DNA of 64,000 bases, from contig OX485807.1 of NCBI GenBank assembly GCA_950295325.1, positions 31,033,666-31,097,665 of the forward strand, read 5' to 3'. The position numbers and the translations under genes are program-made. The stretch comes from Polytrichum commune (lineage: Eukaryota > Streptophyta > Polytrichopsida > Polytrichales > Polytrichaceae). Below are positions 21,586 to 33,649 of this stretch, piece by piece (position 1 is the first letter of the stretch; each line of letters opens with the position of its first letter). The notes under the pieces were generated by a model. The model saw only the letters and a program-made list of their open reading frames with translations, was not told where the DNA came from and did not search any database.

Positions 21586-23727
21586 AAGTAATAAAGGCCT
21601 ATTTAATTCATGATTTTTATTTTGCATATGTAGCAGAGGAATTTATCACATTAAAATGAGAATCTTAGTATAAATAACTAAGTCCATTTTCTAGCATGTC
21701 GTTAATACATTTACATTTTTTTCTCTATAAACTTCTCATATATAGGGAATTCAATTTCATAGTGCCCCATGCATGTCATTTAGGTGTCCTACTCATTTAG
21801 ATGACTAGCTTTCTACCTATGGTAATGTGGCAACACCCCAAATTAAACATGTTTCAAAATTTGGGCTCTTTGTAAAAGACACACATCATCCTGTCAATGA
21901 GCTTTGAGCACCTCTAAACATGCATATGAAATTGAAATTTTCACATTTATGTGTCCTTGATGTATATGATTATTTACATACATATTTAGGGTCTTCTTCC
22001 ATCATGTCCTCCAAATTTTAAAAAAAACAATATTTTCACTAGTTGGCCCAACTTGAGAATTTCAACTTTGCAATCATTGGAACTTCTAAAATTTTGTTAA
22101 AACATAGAAACCGATTTTCTAAATCTTCATGCTAGAGTGTGGCCTTCAAATACAAATGGCCAATCATAAAAAATACGTTGGTGATAGCAGGCTGAATTGC
22201 CCTTGATATGGAGAGTGGTATGAAAGTTCTAAGTTCAATAGAATGCACCCGCCGGGTTCTTACATAAAATTAAGGATTTACAAGGTCACTACAAATCCAT
22301 GTGAGTATGTTGATTCAAACACATCAGTGTTTTCATCTTTTTGATGCTCACTTTCAAGAACATGTCTTACAAATACTGTAGTTTCCTTCCAGCTTGGGCA
22401 GAAAATATATGAATAAAAAAATGCCTAAATTTCTAGGAGATAATTTGCCTAATTTTGTTTTTAAAGATCATATTAATGCCCAAATCACAGAAGCTCAGTG
22501 CACATGTGTTGTAATTCAATATATTAGCTTTTAGGTATCAATAGGTCTAAGCATACATTGTAAAGTCTTTTGTGAGTCTTTTTGTCTTGCCATTCTAGCA
22601 CTTCTAACCTCCAATCTTTCACAAATGCAACATATCTCACACACATAACAAATCATAACACATAAGAGTTTAAGATAACTAATGGGAACTTCGGAGGTGA
22701 AGGTAAGGGTTTAGGATAAATTGGCCACCTTAGATGAAATTAAAAATAACCAACCAAAAACTGTAGAAGAAACATGGATGAATGCCTAACTTACTTTAAT
22801 TGTATTTTGAAGTTGCATGATTTTGATATATGATTTTCCAAGCTGCCTTATTGTTTTGGTCACTTTAATTAATTATTAGGCAAAGGCTCACCCAAGCTAC
22901 TATGAAACTACATTAAACCATTAACCTTCATTCAAGAACACATGATGAGAAGTTCAATGCCACTTGTTAGACTCCTAGAAATGACAAACTTGAAAGTTGA
23001 AACCATAAGAGAAGTACCTAATGCCAACTTCTTGATTTAGTCTGGCATGCATTAGTGCTGAAGACCGAGCATTGCAACAACCTTGATTGATGACAAAATG
23101 CTCTTGAAAGTTCATCTCATGAACGTGAGCCTGCAATTTGTGAACTCTCAATCAACCTGGCAAGGCAGCAACACATATGACTGCTTGCACGTAACTTGAG
23201 TTTAAGTAATTCTAAATCAAAGCTGAGTCCATAACTAATGTTCCTAGGAGAGACATTTTGTGCAAAAAGTATGAGTTCACAAGTCTAGACTTCAAATTAA
23301 ACACCCATGTAGGAAGTACAAACATGATTATATTACCAATTAATCAGAAACATGTTGAGTACATTCATTTCAACTTGCCCAAAGCAGCGTTTCAACAATG
23401 TTGTGAACAATTGGTTCCAACAACAACAGGTTGCCATATAGAGCAGACCAAGTCAGAAAAAGATGGTACTATTGCGGACTAAATCTCTCCAGGCAGTGTG
23501 TTCATCCTTCTTGATCCCATAGCAGATCAACTTCACGAAATGCAGGAGCGGTGAGTGATGCCCTGCTATATCCCATAGTAAGGCCATGTATGCTAATTGA
23601 TATGGTGCATAATCATCAACGTGAGAGTGAGTTATAAAATCTCAAAATGTTTTACCACAAATCAAAATTCAGATGCAGAACCCTGATATTTCTCAAGTTT
23701 TACTGCGAGGACAACTCTTATGAGATA
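21586..23727. other. Intergenic, nothing recognised
   Basis: 2.1 kb of AT-rich sequence with only short random frames. The frame at 23258-23482 has no recognisable features. Confidence 0.35.
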
Positions 23728-24044
23728 TAAGGTAGAGGGGCCCTTTCCCGCTCGGGTCCTTAAACCGCTCACTAGACCTATCCAAACAAGAGGTACATTA
23801 TAGCTTCCAACCTCAAATTTCTATGTAATCATGGTGTACATTTTTGGGGTGAGTGGTTTTGGGTACCCCTATGAGTTCTCCTTCCAAAATTCATAACGAA
23901 TTCAATATTAATCCAAAATTAATTATTCCAATTGGTCCAATTTCCAATGTACTTTGCACATCTTCCAAGATCGATTCCCCCTTAATAACTCCCCAATGAA
24001 CATGCCAATCTGAAATTCGAGCGGGAAAGGGCCCCTCTACCTTA
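23728..24044. mobile_element. 317-bp MITE with perfect 27-bp TIRs
   Basis: TAAGGTAGAGGGGCCCTTTC... (23728-23754) is the exact reverse complement of 24018-24044. The flanks carry ATA on both sides, which could be a 3-bp duplication. Superfamily unresolved. Confidence 0.78.
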
Positions 24045-24654
24045 ATAAGCCTCCTCCTCAGGACCAACAAGAGATCGCTCCAAACTAGCATATAACCAAC
24101 GAGAGGAGATTGGATGATGAACTGTGTGAACAGCGATTCATCCACATGTTCAAGCCGGTTATCAGTCATAACCAATCAACTCCTAGACATAATTTTCAAA
24201 CCATGAATGACATAGTGCTCCATGAATGAAAAATTGCAATGAATACTGATAACCCTTCTGCTCTTGGATGAGGGATCGGTTATGTTGGTGTTAGAAACTC
24301 TTATGTGTTCCCTTCGTGGATCATGCAAGACCTCCACACAATATTGCAAATTTTTATAAGATTTGAATTAGCACATGTTCAGGTCCTCTTTCAAACTGAT
24401 CAGCAGATTGTGAAGTGCCTGCACTTGCATGCTTTACATTTACAGGGGATTCAAGACCCCAGAAGCATAGCTAGAAATTTCTGAGCCGCTGTATTGAATT
24501 CTCTGTTGATCTGCAATATAGCACACTCGTGATCAATGCCGTGAAGAAAAAAGGAAGCTAGAAGAGATAGGTCAGGAAGGGCGGCAGACTAGGCCACCTC
24601 CAGGTTGACATGCATCGTGTTCATAATGGTTTTCGTGAAAATTTTGACCATAAT

Positions 24655-26657
24655 GTGAGTGCAGCTATGTCCGGGAAGAACCGGCGCTTAGTTACAGATG
24701 AACCGGTTGAGTTTGAGAAATAACCGGTTGAAGTTGGAGACTTCAGGAGAATTACTGATCATTTTTAGGGGAATCTATGGAATATACCTCAAATGAATAA
24801 AGCAAAACCGGAAGATGTCGACATGTAACCGGCTGGATGTAGAACCACTGGGATCTTGACTGACTATGCCCAAAAACTTTCCGGGCACTGGAGTGCAGTA
24901 TGCACTTAATTTGGACAGTGACCTGTAATGATTTCTAATGTACAAGCCCATTACAGGTACATGTCCAACTCTGGATTGTACATATCCTGAAGAAAACTAT
25001 CACTCTATGTCATCTACGAGTTTCATTTCTATAATTTTATTCTTTTGAAACAAATGAAACAAGCTATTTGTTTGTCATTGCCAACAAACATACAAGGCCA
25101 CGTATCCGACAACAGAGCAGAGGAAACTCTCTTGGGTGCACCCCATGAAACCACAGAACCCCAATACTGGTGAATATCTTAAGCATGAATAACTAACCCA
25201 GCATTAGACACCCAATGCTTCCACATAATCTAAGAGTTCGATCTATGATAAGAGGAGGTGCTTGTTGCCCCACATAGTGTCGAACTTTGCAAGGACATCA
25301 TCATCATCATATGAGTTTCACTTGAAGAAATCAAAAGATGGTCACTGATTCCAAAAAACAAAAAAGCAAAAAGAAAGCTCAACTTGCACATTCATTGTTC
25401 CTCGTCTGGACTAATTTGTGGTTCTTAATTTTCATCAAACCCCGGTAGAATATTTTACCTCCAAGGAAAACCGCAGGATATCAACTTCATGTAACCGGTT
25501 GGACTTGGAAACACTTGAATCCCGACCAATTGTGCCCAAAACCTGCCCGGACACTGACAACGGGATACATGTATATGTTCAGCTGTTTTCAATAATTCAG
25601 CTAGTACTTCAAGCGACTGAATTACCCACATTCCATTGACAGTTCATGACTCAGTGTATGCATGTTGCTTAAGCAAAGTAGAAGGTGAAACTTGTGGACT
25701 AAGCATGCTGTTGCAAACGATCGAAAACTTAGTCAATCCGCCACTAACCCAGCGCGTTTTGGTTCTGCTTAGTTAATAATATATAATCACTCCCATTAGA
25801 CTAAGCACCCCAGACTCAAGTGGACTTTCTTGATCCTGGCGGCCGTCGAAGAAATTGACGGGGAAAGATGTCAAGTTCTGTCTGTAAGTTCTTTCTGTCA
25901 AAGAGGCGGCTCCAATTGAGTCTGAAGACTTGGGTACTTCTGATCATTTTTCGGAGACTCCTCAGGATGTCATAGCTGTCCACATGCCCTCAATTCAGGA
26001 TCCGCCACAGTCAAGGATTCAGGGAAGTAGGTGCGTGGGGCCTGCAAACACTTAAATGGTCATCATGGTGAACTTGAGGATGTTGGAATGCTTTCTGGTA
26101 GATGCGGGAATGCTTTCTAGTGGATGCGGGAATGCTTTCTAGTGTATGTTGACTGCCTTTGAGTGAGGCTAAGTCTTAAAAAGGCCCTGAGAGAGGCGCT
26201 TCCAAGCATTGTCGGTAAGTTTGGCCGCCCATCGGTAGCTGGCCATCTTGACTGGTACACACATGGCGTGCCTGGTAACCCGGCAGACTTTATGCCTACA
26301 GATCAACAAGTTATTACTTTTGGCCCAGCTACCATTAAGTTTTTGTACCATATATCAGTGACTCGCCCAGTAATTCAGTGATGAACCAGTGATCGTATCA
26401 ACCCATAATCTGTAGCGCGGTGATCAGGGAGATTTTTGGGCATAATCGGTTGAGATCCGAGTGTTTGCAAGTCCAACCGGCTACATGTTGATGACATCCT
26501 CTGTTTTTTCTTTATTAAATTGGAGTATATTCTACAAATACCTCGAGAATGATCGGTAATTTTCATGCAGTCTTGAACTTCAACCGGTTATTTCTCAAAC
26601 TCAACCAGTTCGTCTGTAACTAACTGCCGGTTCTCCCCGATCATAGGTGTAGCGTGA
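24655..26657. mobile_element. Foldback-like element with ~220-bp AACCGG-rich inverted arms
   Basis: Arm 24671-24890 is matched, inverted, by 26419-26641. Both share GAGTTTGAGAAATAACCGGT and a TATGCCCAAAAA-type block. A third, partial copy in direct orientation lies at 25441-25556 (GTAACCGGTTGGACTTG). The arms have diverged. No transposase seen; a degenerate long-TIR DNA transposon or foldback is the best guess. Confidence 0.55.
26079..26144 (+). repeat. 22-bp tandem repeat x3
   Basis: Units at 26079, 26101 and 26123. The last two are identical (GATGCGGGAATGCTTTCTAG plus TG). Confidence 0.9.
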
Positions 26658-26659
26658 AC

Positions 26660-28200
26660 TGATAACCCTGCAGTCAATACGACGCATGATAGGTTATTGT
26701 AAAGCTCCAAGTACCCAATTCCATTTGTGACCACATTCCGACAACTATTTTTTGGGCCCCAAAGTGAGCCGCTCCAACGGCAGCTAATTCGTTCTCCAAA
26801 AAGTAACTATTCTCAGCTACTCAAGGTTAAATACAGAACCCTTGTTTATTGAGAGTCATATACATAACTCATTAGCTGGGAGAGATTTCTAAAAAAATCA
26901 GCATTCAACATTATATATAGCAATGGTATTTATAATTTTATTACTATTTATATCGGCTTCAGTTTCTTCTTATTGTCTGATTTTCTTTTCATACAAGTAA
27001 GATGGTGGAGGCCTTGTCCTATGTTAAATATAGAAACGGAACTCAACCATAGGGTTTGAGTAAGGTTATGCTCACACGCATGTGTTTGCATACAAGTTGT
27101 TTATCACTCTACAAACATCTCATAACACACACTAATTTCTTGAAATTTATAATGGTAATTGAACATGTTTTCATGAGTTTAATAACACTTAAAGAGAAAT
27201 CCAACCCTCACTCATTTTGAAACTTAACAAATAGTGCATGTATCAGGATTAGTACCACATGCAAAAATGGGATATTCAGTGTAGTAGTTAATCCTTATCA
27301 GGTCCAGCTGTAGTATGTGCTTCTACCTAATTTTCAATGAAACTTCATAGATAGATCAGGGAAATTCACTAAGAGCTGTAAGGTAGATTAATAATAAGGC
27401 TATTTCTTCAACATCCTGAAGAGGCAGACATTCTACCCACAAATGATGCTGTTAAATTAGTATACCATATAAGTTATGTCCATCATTCAGAAATATTCCT
27501 ACCGATCAATCATTTATATAATATGAGGTTCTGATCAATCATTTATATAATATGAGTCCTTGGAGTCAATGCAACGCCATTTATTTAGTATGTTGATTGA
27601 TATATATATATATAGCCAACTCAACTTCACAGCCTCGTGGATCATGGAAAATTCAGTAAACTTGCTAGGTACACAGGTCTTACATGGACGCCTATATTTG
27701 AATGGTACATGGCAAGGCTTATAGTTAAGAACACCAAGAAGGCCTTTTGTCATAATGAGATTGGACTATGTGTTCAAATTATAGACACCATTCTAAGTTC
27801 AATAATGAAAACAAGATTTCGGTCTACTATATGAGATTGAAGTATGCCAAATAGAAAAAGAAATTCACTTGGACTTCACCACCATATGAGTCCTAGACAA
27901 TCATCATGCGTTGGTGAGAAAAATATGCAAATCAATCATAGTGATAGATATGTAGATTTTTAGATGATGTAGGACAATTTCTTCGTGGCGTATGGCAATT
28001 GTTGAGGAGTTGTATACTTGCAGTGCTACTTATAACTTCTGCACTGCAATTTCAATTATCATTTACTTGAATTTATGATCTTCATGATCTACAATTGTCA
28101 TTAACCATGTGAGACAATTCTAGATCCAACCCACCAACTATAAGTTATAAGTTTGTGGATGCTAAAAGTGCCCACAATATGACCACACACCTTAAGGTAA
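26660..28200. other. Intergenic with one decayed coding relic
   Basis: AT-rich. The only notable part is the relic at 27637-27834. Confidence 0.35.
27637..27834 (+). pseudogene. Decayed repeat-encoded peptide, family copy 1
   Basis: Encodes SKLARYTGLTWTPIFEWYM ... EIGLCVQIIDTILSS, which parallels SNIARIWTPMFECYV ... EIGLCAQNMVTVLGS on the minus strand at 61227-61523 and weaker traces at 57030-57260. It is probably part of an old mobile-element protein; I do not recognise the family. Confidence 0.4.
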
Positions 28201-28208
28201 GCGATATG

Positions 28209-28619
28209 CACGGGGAGGTCACTCCATTGTCAAGTTATAAACCACGTGCGAACAAAGTTTGCTACCCCTATAGTATATTCCATAAATAATTTTAAAATTT
28301 ATGATAATTTTTTCTATATATACATATCCATTGATAATATCTTTTGTATATTTTTTTGAAATTTTTAGTCATCTCCATTTTTCTAGTAATTGTTTTAGTT
28401 CGATTCTGCATCATTCTAGTTAGAAACGGTATGTTTTCTAGAAAAAACAAATTATCAATTTTGGTTATCAATTTTTATTATGTAATAGATACCATGTATA
28501 TGTACTCATGATTTTTTTTTGATAAAATTTTGACCCATTTTGTTGATGCAACTTAGAAAAAGTAGATTTTTTTTATTCGCACGTGGTTTTCAACTTGACA
28601 ATGGAGTGACCTCCCCGTG
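28209..28619. mobile_element. hAT-type MITE, copy 2 (411 bp)
   Basis: Same element as 21168-21577, with ends CACGGGG...CCCCGTG and the 8-bp duplication GCGATATG (28201-28208, 28620-28627). It differs from copy 1 by only a few percent. Confidence 0.88.
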
Positions 28620-28779
28620 GCGATATGGAAGGCTATTGCATTCTCAAACAACTTGAAACTGTAGCTTTGCACAAGATTTTTCAACCCCACTACCAACACC
28701 AAACATATGACCACCCAAATGAAGGACATGGCTTCATTTTCCAAATGCAAGTCCATCATACCCAAAACATCTTAATTCA

Positions 28780-29712
28780 GGGCTAGTTTACACCATGGAC
28801 CAAGAAGTTGTCGTAGGGCACTGTAAGAGCGTTGATTGGTTGTTGAACTCGTCATGGGACCATTTCAATTTACACCAAGGAAAATATGGCAAAGTGACCA
28901 TGAAGGTCGAGGTCCCCAAAAGACATATTTTAAGGCCCAATTAATCCATTAACATTGTCCAACGAGTTTTGCAGTGAGAGAGGCACGAGAGGTGGGTGTG
29001 GTACGAAAAGGCAAGGGCCCGTGGCAGAGAAATGCTCTTATAATAAAATTTTAATGAATTTTTTTGGGGGGGTCTATTATGCAACTTTTCCTACTAGGTA
29101 AGGCTCACAAGGCACATTTTTCAATATCTATGTGCTATAATGAATCTTTAGAAGCAAGTCTACCCTCTACATGCCTTGATCATATCATAGCCCATGGGAC
29201 ATACCATTTTTTCCATGCCCTACCCCTTAAACCAACTCCCACATGTTTCACCAAACAACATGGGACATCTAGAACTCGAGTACACATGGTGAAGCAAGTT
29301 GCAAATAATGCTCAATGTACAACACAAGGTACATGTCACATGTAAATTACATCGAACATGTACGAATTAAATCACTCATTTGTTTTTGGTAAAAAAAAAT
29401 TGTGAGCAGATTTGCAAGCCACATCTTCGACACATTTAACAAGAAGTGAAGACAAGAAAATGGTCGAACTTGAATTTTTTTCAAAACTGCCTTTTTTGAG
29501 CATATATTAAAAAAGATCAGCACATTCACTTTTTGGTGCATGGTCATTCTTCTTGGTCCACATTGAGTTTACACCTAGTGAGGGGCCCAAAGGCTTTGTG
29601 AATTGGATTTTTGTAAGAAATCGGACCACGGAAGTTGGACCATCAAGTCGGACCATGAAAAAAACACCATCTCCCATAGTCCGACTTCATGGTCCATGGT
29701 GTAAACCGGCCC
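28780..29712. mobile_element. Putative TIR element (~933 bp)
   Basis: GGGCTAGTTTACACCATGG (28780) is inverted at 29691-29712, with 2 mismatches in 22. Related sub-repeats (GTCGGACCATG) lie just inside the right end. No ORF with transposase features and no clear target duplication. Confidence 0.45.
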
Positions 29713-31960
29713 CTCATTTACAATTCACATGAATGAGGAACTCCATGAATATCCTTGGTTTACGTTCTAATATGAAGCCCTTGTATTCATATCATTATCA
29801 TATGCTTAGTGTTGATGTTGGATTGAGCTACTGTACGTTAAAGGTCTCCTCGTATTGGCCAACTTTACACACAGGTGGCAGCATCCAACCCGGGTTTGGG
29901 TGGTGGGGTAGCTAAGCTTAGATCGAATGGTAAGCTTGCAATATCATATGGATATAATTAAGTGCTGGGAGGAAAACAAGGATCCTTCAAACACTGCACA
30001 AATAAGGAGGAATGTGGCCCTATTGATAACTGTGGGCACAGATCCCAACTCCCCACAGACAATGCTGAGATTTGGATTGGCTTGATGATTGTTCCATGCA
30101 TCCGGTTTTCAATTGCGAATTACAAACGTTGTCCCTTCTTTCAGTTTCAGAAGTAGAGTCCACAAGCAAAAGCTATCGCAGGACAAAGCGTTTGAGATTC
30201 TTGTCCAAGCTTTCCAAAATATGTTAACAATTGAGCCTAGGATGATCCAATGATAAATTTGGAGCACACACTTCAATCTCATCGTAGCATGTGCATGTTC
30301 TGTCTTCATTCTTAACCACAAGCCTTTCGCCATATACCACCACCACGGTAGATGCCTTGCTCTTTGAGATGGCCTTGCCAAACATACCTAAGGTCAAACG
30401 CGATCACCTATATTACAACGTACAATTTACTACTTCTCACATGGAATTCGATCTTTTAATCAGCATCAAAGGCCACAAATTGGTCTACATAGCCCCAAAT
30501 GGATGTTTTAATTGATGGAAACCTATGGGCTGCATGTTTTTACAAGTCAGTTCACATGATTGGTGAGGACACAACTCTACGAAGAAGACATCTATTGTAC
30601 GCTCATGTGTGATGAGGCATGTCTTCACAAAATTCAAATTCCATGCAATTTTCCCAAAGTCTTCAACCAATCTTATAATGACACATGACAATCTTAAAAG
30701 AAAAATAGATAAATAAAATTGTTTTGCTTCATATGTTGGGCCACCCACGTAGGGTGGTCAATGCCCACATGGCGCAATGGACATTGCAGACACACATACT
30801 CCCCAATGAATATTAGATTGCTAATAAAATTAAAAAAATCTACAAGACCATCCAAATTTATTATCATGAACCATGTTGGTGCATGGCAATCGGGGCATGC
30901 ATTACTAAGAATAAATTATTATATATCATCATATGGCTATTGGAGAGTGATGCAACACCCGGGGGAAAGGGGGGGGGGTAGTTATGCAGTAGAGTCGCCC
31001 CATCATCCATGTTTTAAATTTGGCAAAAATAAGGGTTAGGAATTCAAGTGCAAGCGGAACTCTATTGGCCATGTACCATGGATGATAAAACTTTGGCAAT
31101 GGGCATCAAGTGTATGACTGCAAGGTGGCAACATGTGGATTTTAGGTGAACTAGACCTAACCTTGATTTATTTTTCTGAAGACACTATTTTCTTTCATGG
31201 CACCCAATTTTGGTTCAGTAGAATTCATACTTATTTATTTGCTCAAATAATATGGCTATCAAGCATGGAAAACATTTTGACGGGGAATGATTTCATGTCT
31301 TGATCCTATTGAGACATCAAGACCCATCATGGCCGCAAGCATCAACATGTTCAACATAGAATAAAATAAAGTAATATGATTCAGGGATACTTGGACATAT
31401 TATAATCCAAGGCTTGAGGGGATCAAGACTATTGCTTTTGTGGCCGTACAATGAGTGTGTCATAGTGTGGCGTATGTCTATATTCGGAAAGGATACCAAC
31501 TTGAATGATTTTGTAAGATGTTTCAAAGGGAGTGAACCATCAAGTTTATGCAAAGGATTGAAACAAAGTTACAAACTAACAACTATGCTATGCATTTAAT
31601 TTGGTGTGACCCAAACTACTTAATCACCACCAACTCACGCAAATGGTGTTGTATTTCATGAGGGGAAACCAAAGAAAGTGGCATGGGATATTTGTTGCTC
31701 TATGACAAGTCATGGGGGCAACTTTGATGAACTTGATAGATCACCATTAACGTCACATAAACTCATATCTACAGTGTAGCCTTCTCCTCTTCTTTTCTAG
31801 TCTTAACATGCCCACACACCCTAAGTACCCAAACTTGTCACAAGTGTCCACAATAGGTGTGAATTAGTGGTTCTTCATTTGATGTTAGAAATCCACCTTA
31901 TATTATTTTTAAATAGAAGAAATCTATAAAACAAAATTGTCTATGTAGAAGATGCAGATA
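29713..31960. other. Intergenic, nothing recognised
   Basis: No credible gene. A G10 run lies at 30969-30978. Confidence 0.35.
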
Positions 31961-32975
31961 GAAAGAAAAGAAAAGAAAAGAAAATGTAATGCATGTATCT
32001 AGGTACCGGCATGAATGTGAGCCTGTTAATTTAATGTTGATCACGGTTATACGTGATGCAACTTAAGGTATTTTGCCTCTTTGGGAGGTGGGCTCGGGTG
32101 GTGTGATGGTAGTTTCCAACTTCATGAAGGTGGGGGGGACATGTGTTTGTTTATTGTCAAGTTTTCTTTTGTCTAGGACAAGGTATGTGAGGTATTTGAT
32201 GGCATTTTGGTGTATGTTTTTCATGAGAGTTTTAATGTTGGGTTTTGGGATTTTAAGGTTGGTAAGTTTATTAATTGAGTGTTTGTCTATGGCCCCTTGT
32301 ACTCTGGCTGTGATAGTAACGAGGGGGTTGGTTTTCCAACCACCGTTTTGTAAGTTTTGATTTAGTGGGTCATATTTGGTATGTTTACGTGTGAGAGCTT
32401 GGTCAGGGAATATGTCATGGCAGTATGTGAACTCAATGAGTTAACTGTGAGTGTAGGGGAGGGTGTGAATGGTGTTTGTGTTTGGTTCAAGGCTCCTATT
32501 ATGCAAAGGATGCATGGCCTTAGTTTAGCTTGGCATTGGCATATTGGTTGTGAGCATGTGCATTTGAGGAGCCACTTTGGGATTGTTTGTTCTTATGGTT
32601 TGTTGTTGAAAGTGTGTGCATTAGTCGATGTGAAAAACCTCATTTTTTGTTGGCTTGTAGCGTTTGGGTGATGAGATGTACTGCTTTGTTGTGTTGTGCA
32701 ATTCTTAGGCCTTTTAGGTATGGGTGTTTACAATTTGATAATAGGTGTAGCCATGTGTCTCTATCATTACTATGACACAATGTGTAGTTGGGGTTTTGGT
32801 GTGTGAGGGGCCAAAATATATACTTCATGTGGTTATCCATGTATTGTGCATATATGAATTTTAGAGTCTGAGTGATTTGGGCATTTGTCACGATTTCATT
32901 ATTCCAAAAGTGGTTAGAGAATTTTTGATTTATTTGAATATTGGATAACCATTTTGGACAAACATACCCCCACAT
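31961..32975 (-). mobile_element. LINE copy B, 5'-truncated
   Basis: On the minus strand: WLSNIQINQKFSNHFWNN, a Cys/His segment (LCHSNDRDTWLHLL.NCKHPY), the C-terminus NPLVTITARVQGAIDKHSI ... LTYLVLDKRK, then a C run, the conserved 3' hairpins, ATGCCGGTACCT, and an (AAAAG)n/(TTTTC)n tail at 31961-31984. This is the same order as in LINE copy C. Only about 1.0 kb remains, typical of 5' truncation. Frameshifts are present. Confidence 0.75.
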
Positions 32976-33115
32976 CAACGATAACATCGCTAGAGGTAAA
33001 ACAACAACCATGAATGACGTGAGAAATGAACTACCCCACATCCCCCAAAAAATTATAGAAGAAATAATTAAATGCACCCAAATATAAGTACGGGGGTACC
33101 ACCCCAATATAAACA

Positions 33116-33649
33116 ATGTTGATACCAACTACATATACAAATACATATAACCACCAATCCACAACTCTAAAAACAGTCACTTGGAACACCAATTGTATTA
33201 GTTCCATCATGCCTGGTATCCAAGAATTCACACAAACACTATACATAGACTCACAAATCTTACTCATCCAAAAAACCAAAATCCAAAAAACTCAAATCCA
33301 CATCATACATCTAGATAGAAAATTGCAAAACTATAAAATCATATACAACAACTCCAACAACACAACATGCAAACAAAACCGACATGTCGGGCCCACCACG
33401 ACCAAAGGTGGCATACTAGCCATGATACCCAAATCTATCTACACAAATGAAAATATCACCAAAATCCCCAATCCTAGCCCAATATCGCCATACCTACAAG
33501 CCATCCTAATCAACAACAAGCTCATCACACCAATACTCATCCTAAATATGTACATGCCAACACACCCCCAAGACACACACCTCATACAAGAAATACAAAA
33601 CCAAATCCAAACCCTAGTCCACCACCATCACATCATTAAATTATCCTAG
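33116..33649 (+). pseudogene. LINE endonuclease-domain fragment
   Basis: 177-aa open segment of LINE copy C with AP-endonuclease-like motifs (TWNTNC near the start, GGILAMIPKS, ILNMYMPTHP). In LINEs this domain nicks target DNA to prime reverse transcription. The motif-2 Glu appears to be Lys, so it is likely inactive. The frame shifts beyond 33649. Confidence 0.6.

Noticed and set aside
29064-29345. 93-aa ORF inside the putative TIR element
   Set aside because: No transposase motifs; length is within chance for the region.
32073-32775. Plus-strand ORFs over LINE copy B
   Set aside because: Shadows of the LINE's minus-strand coding sequence, which matches copy C.
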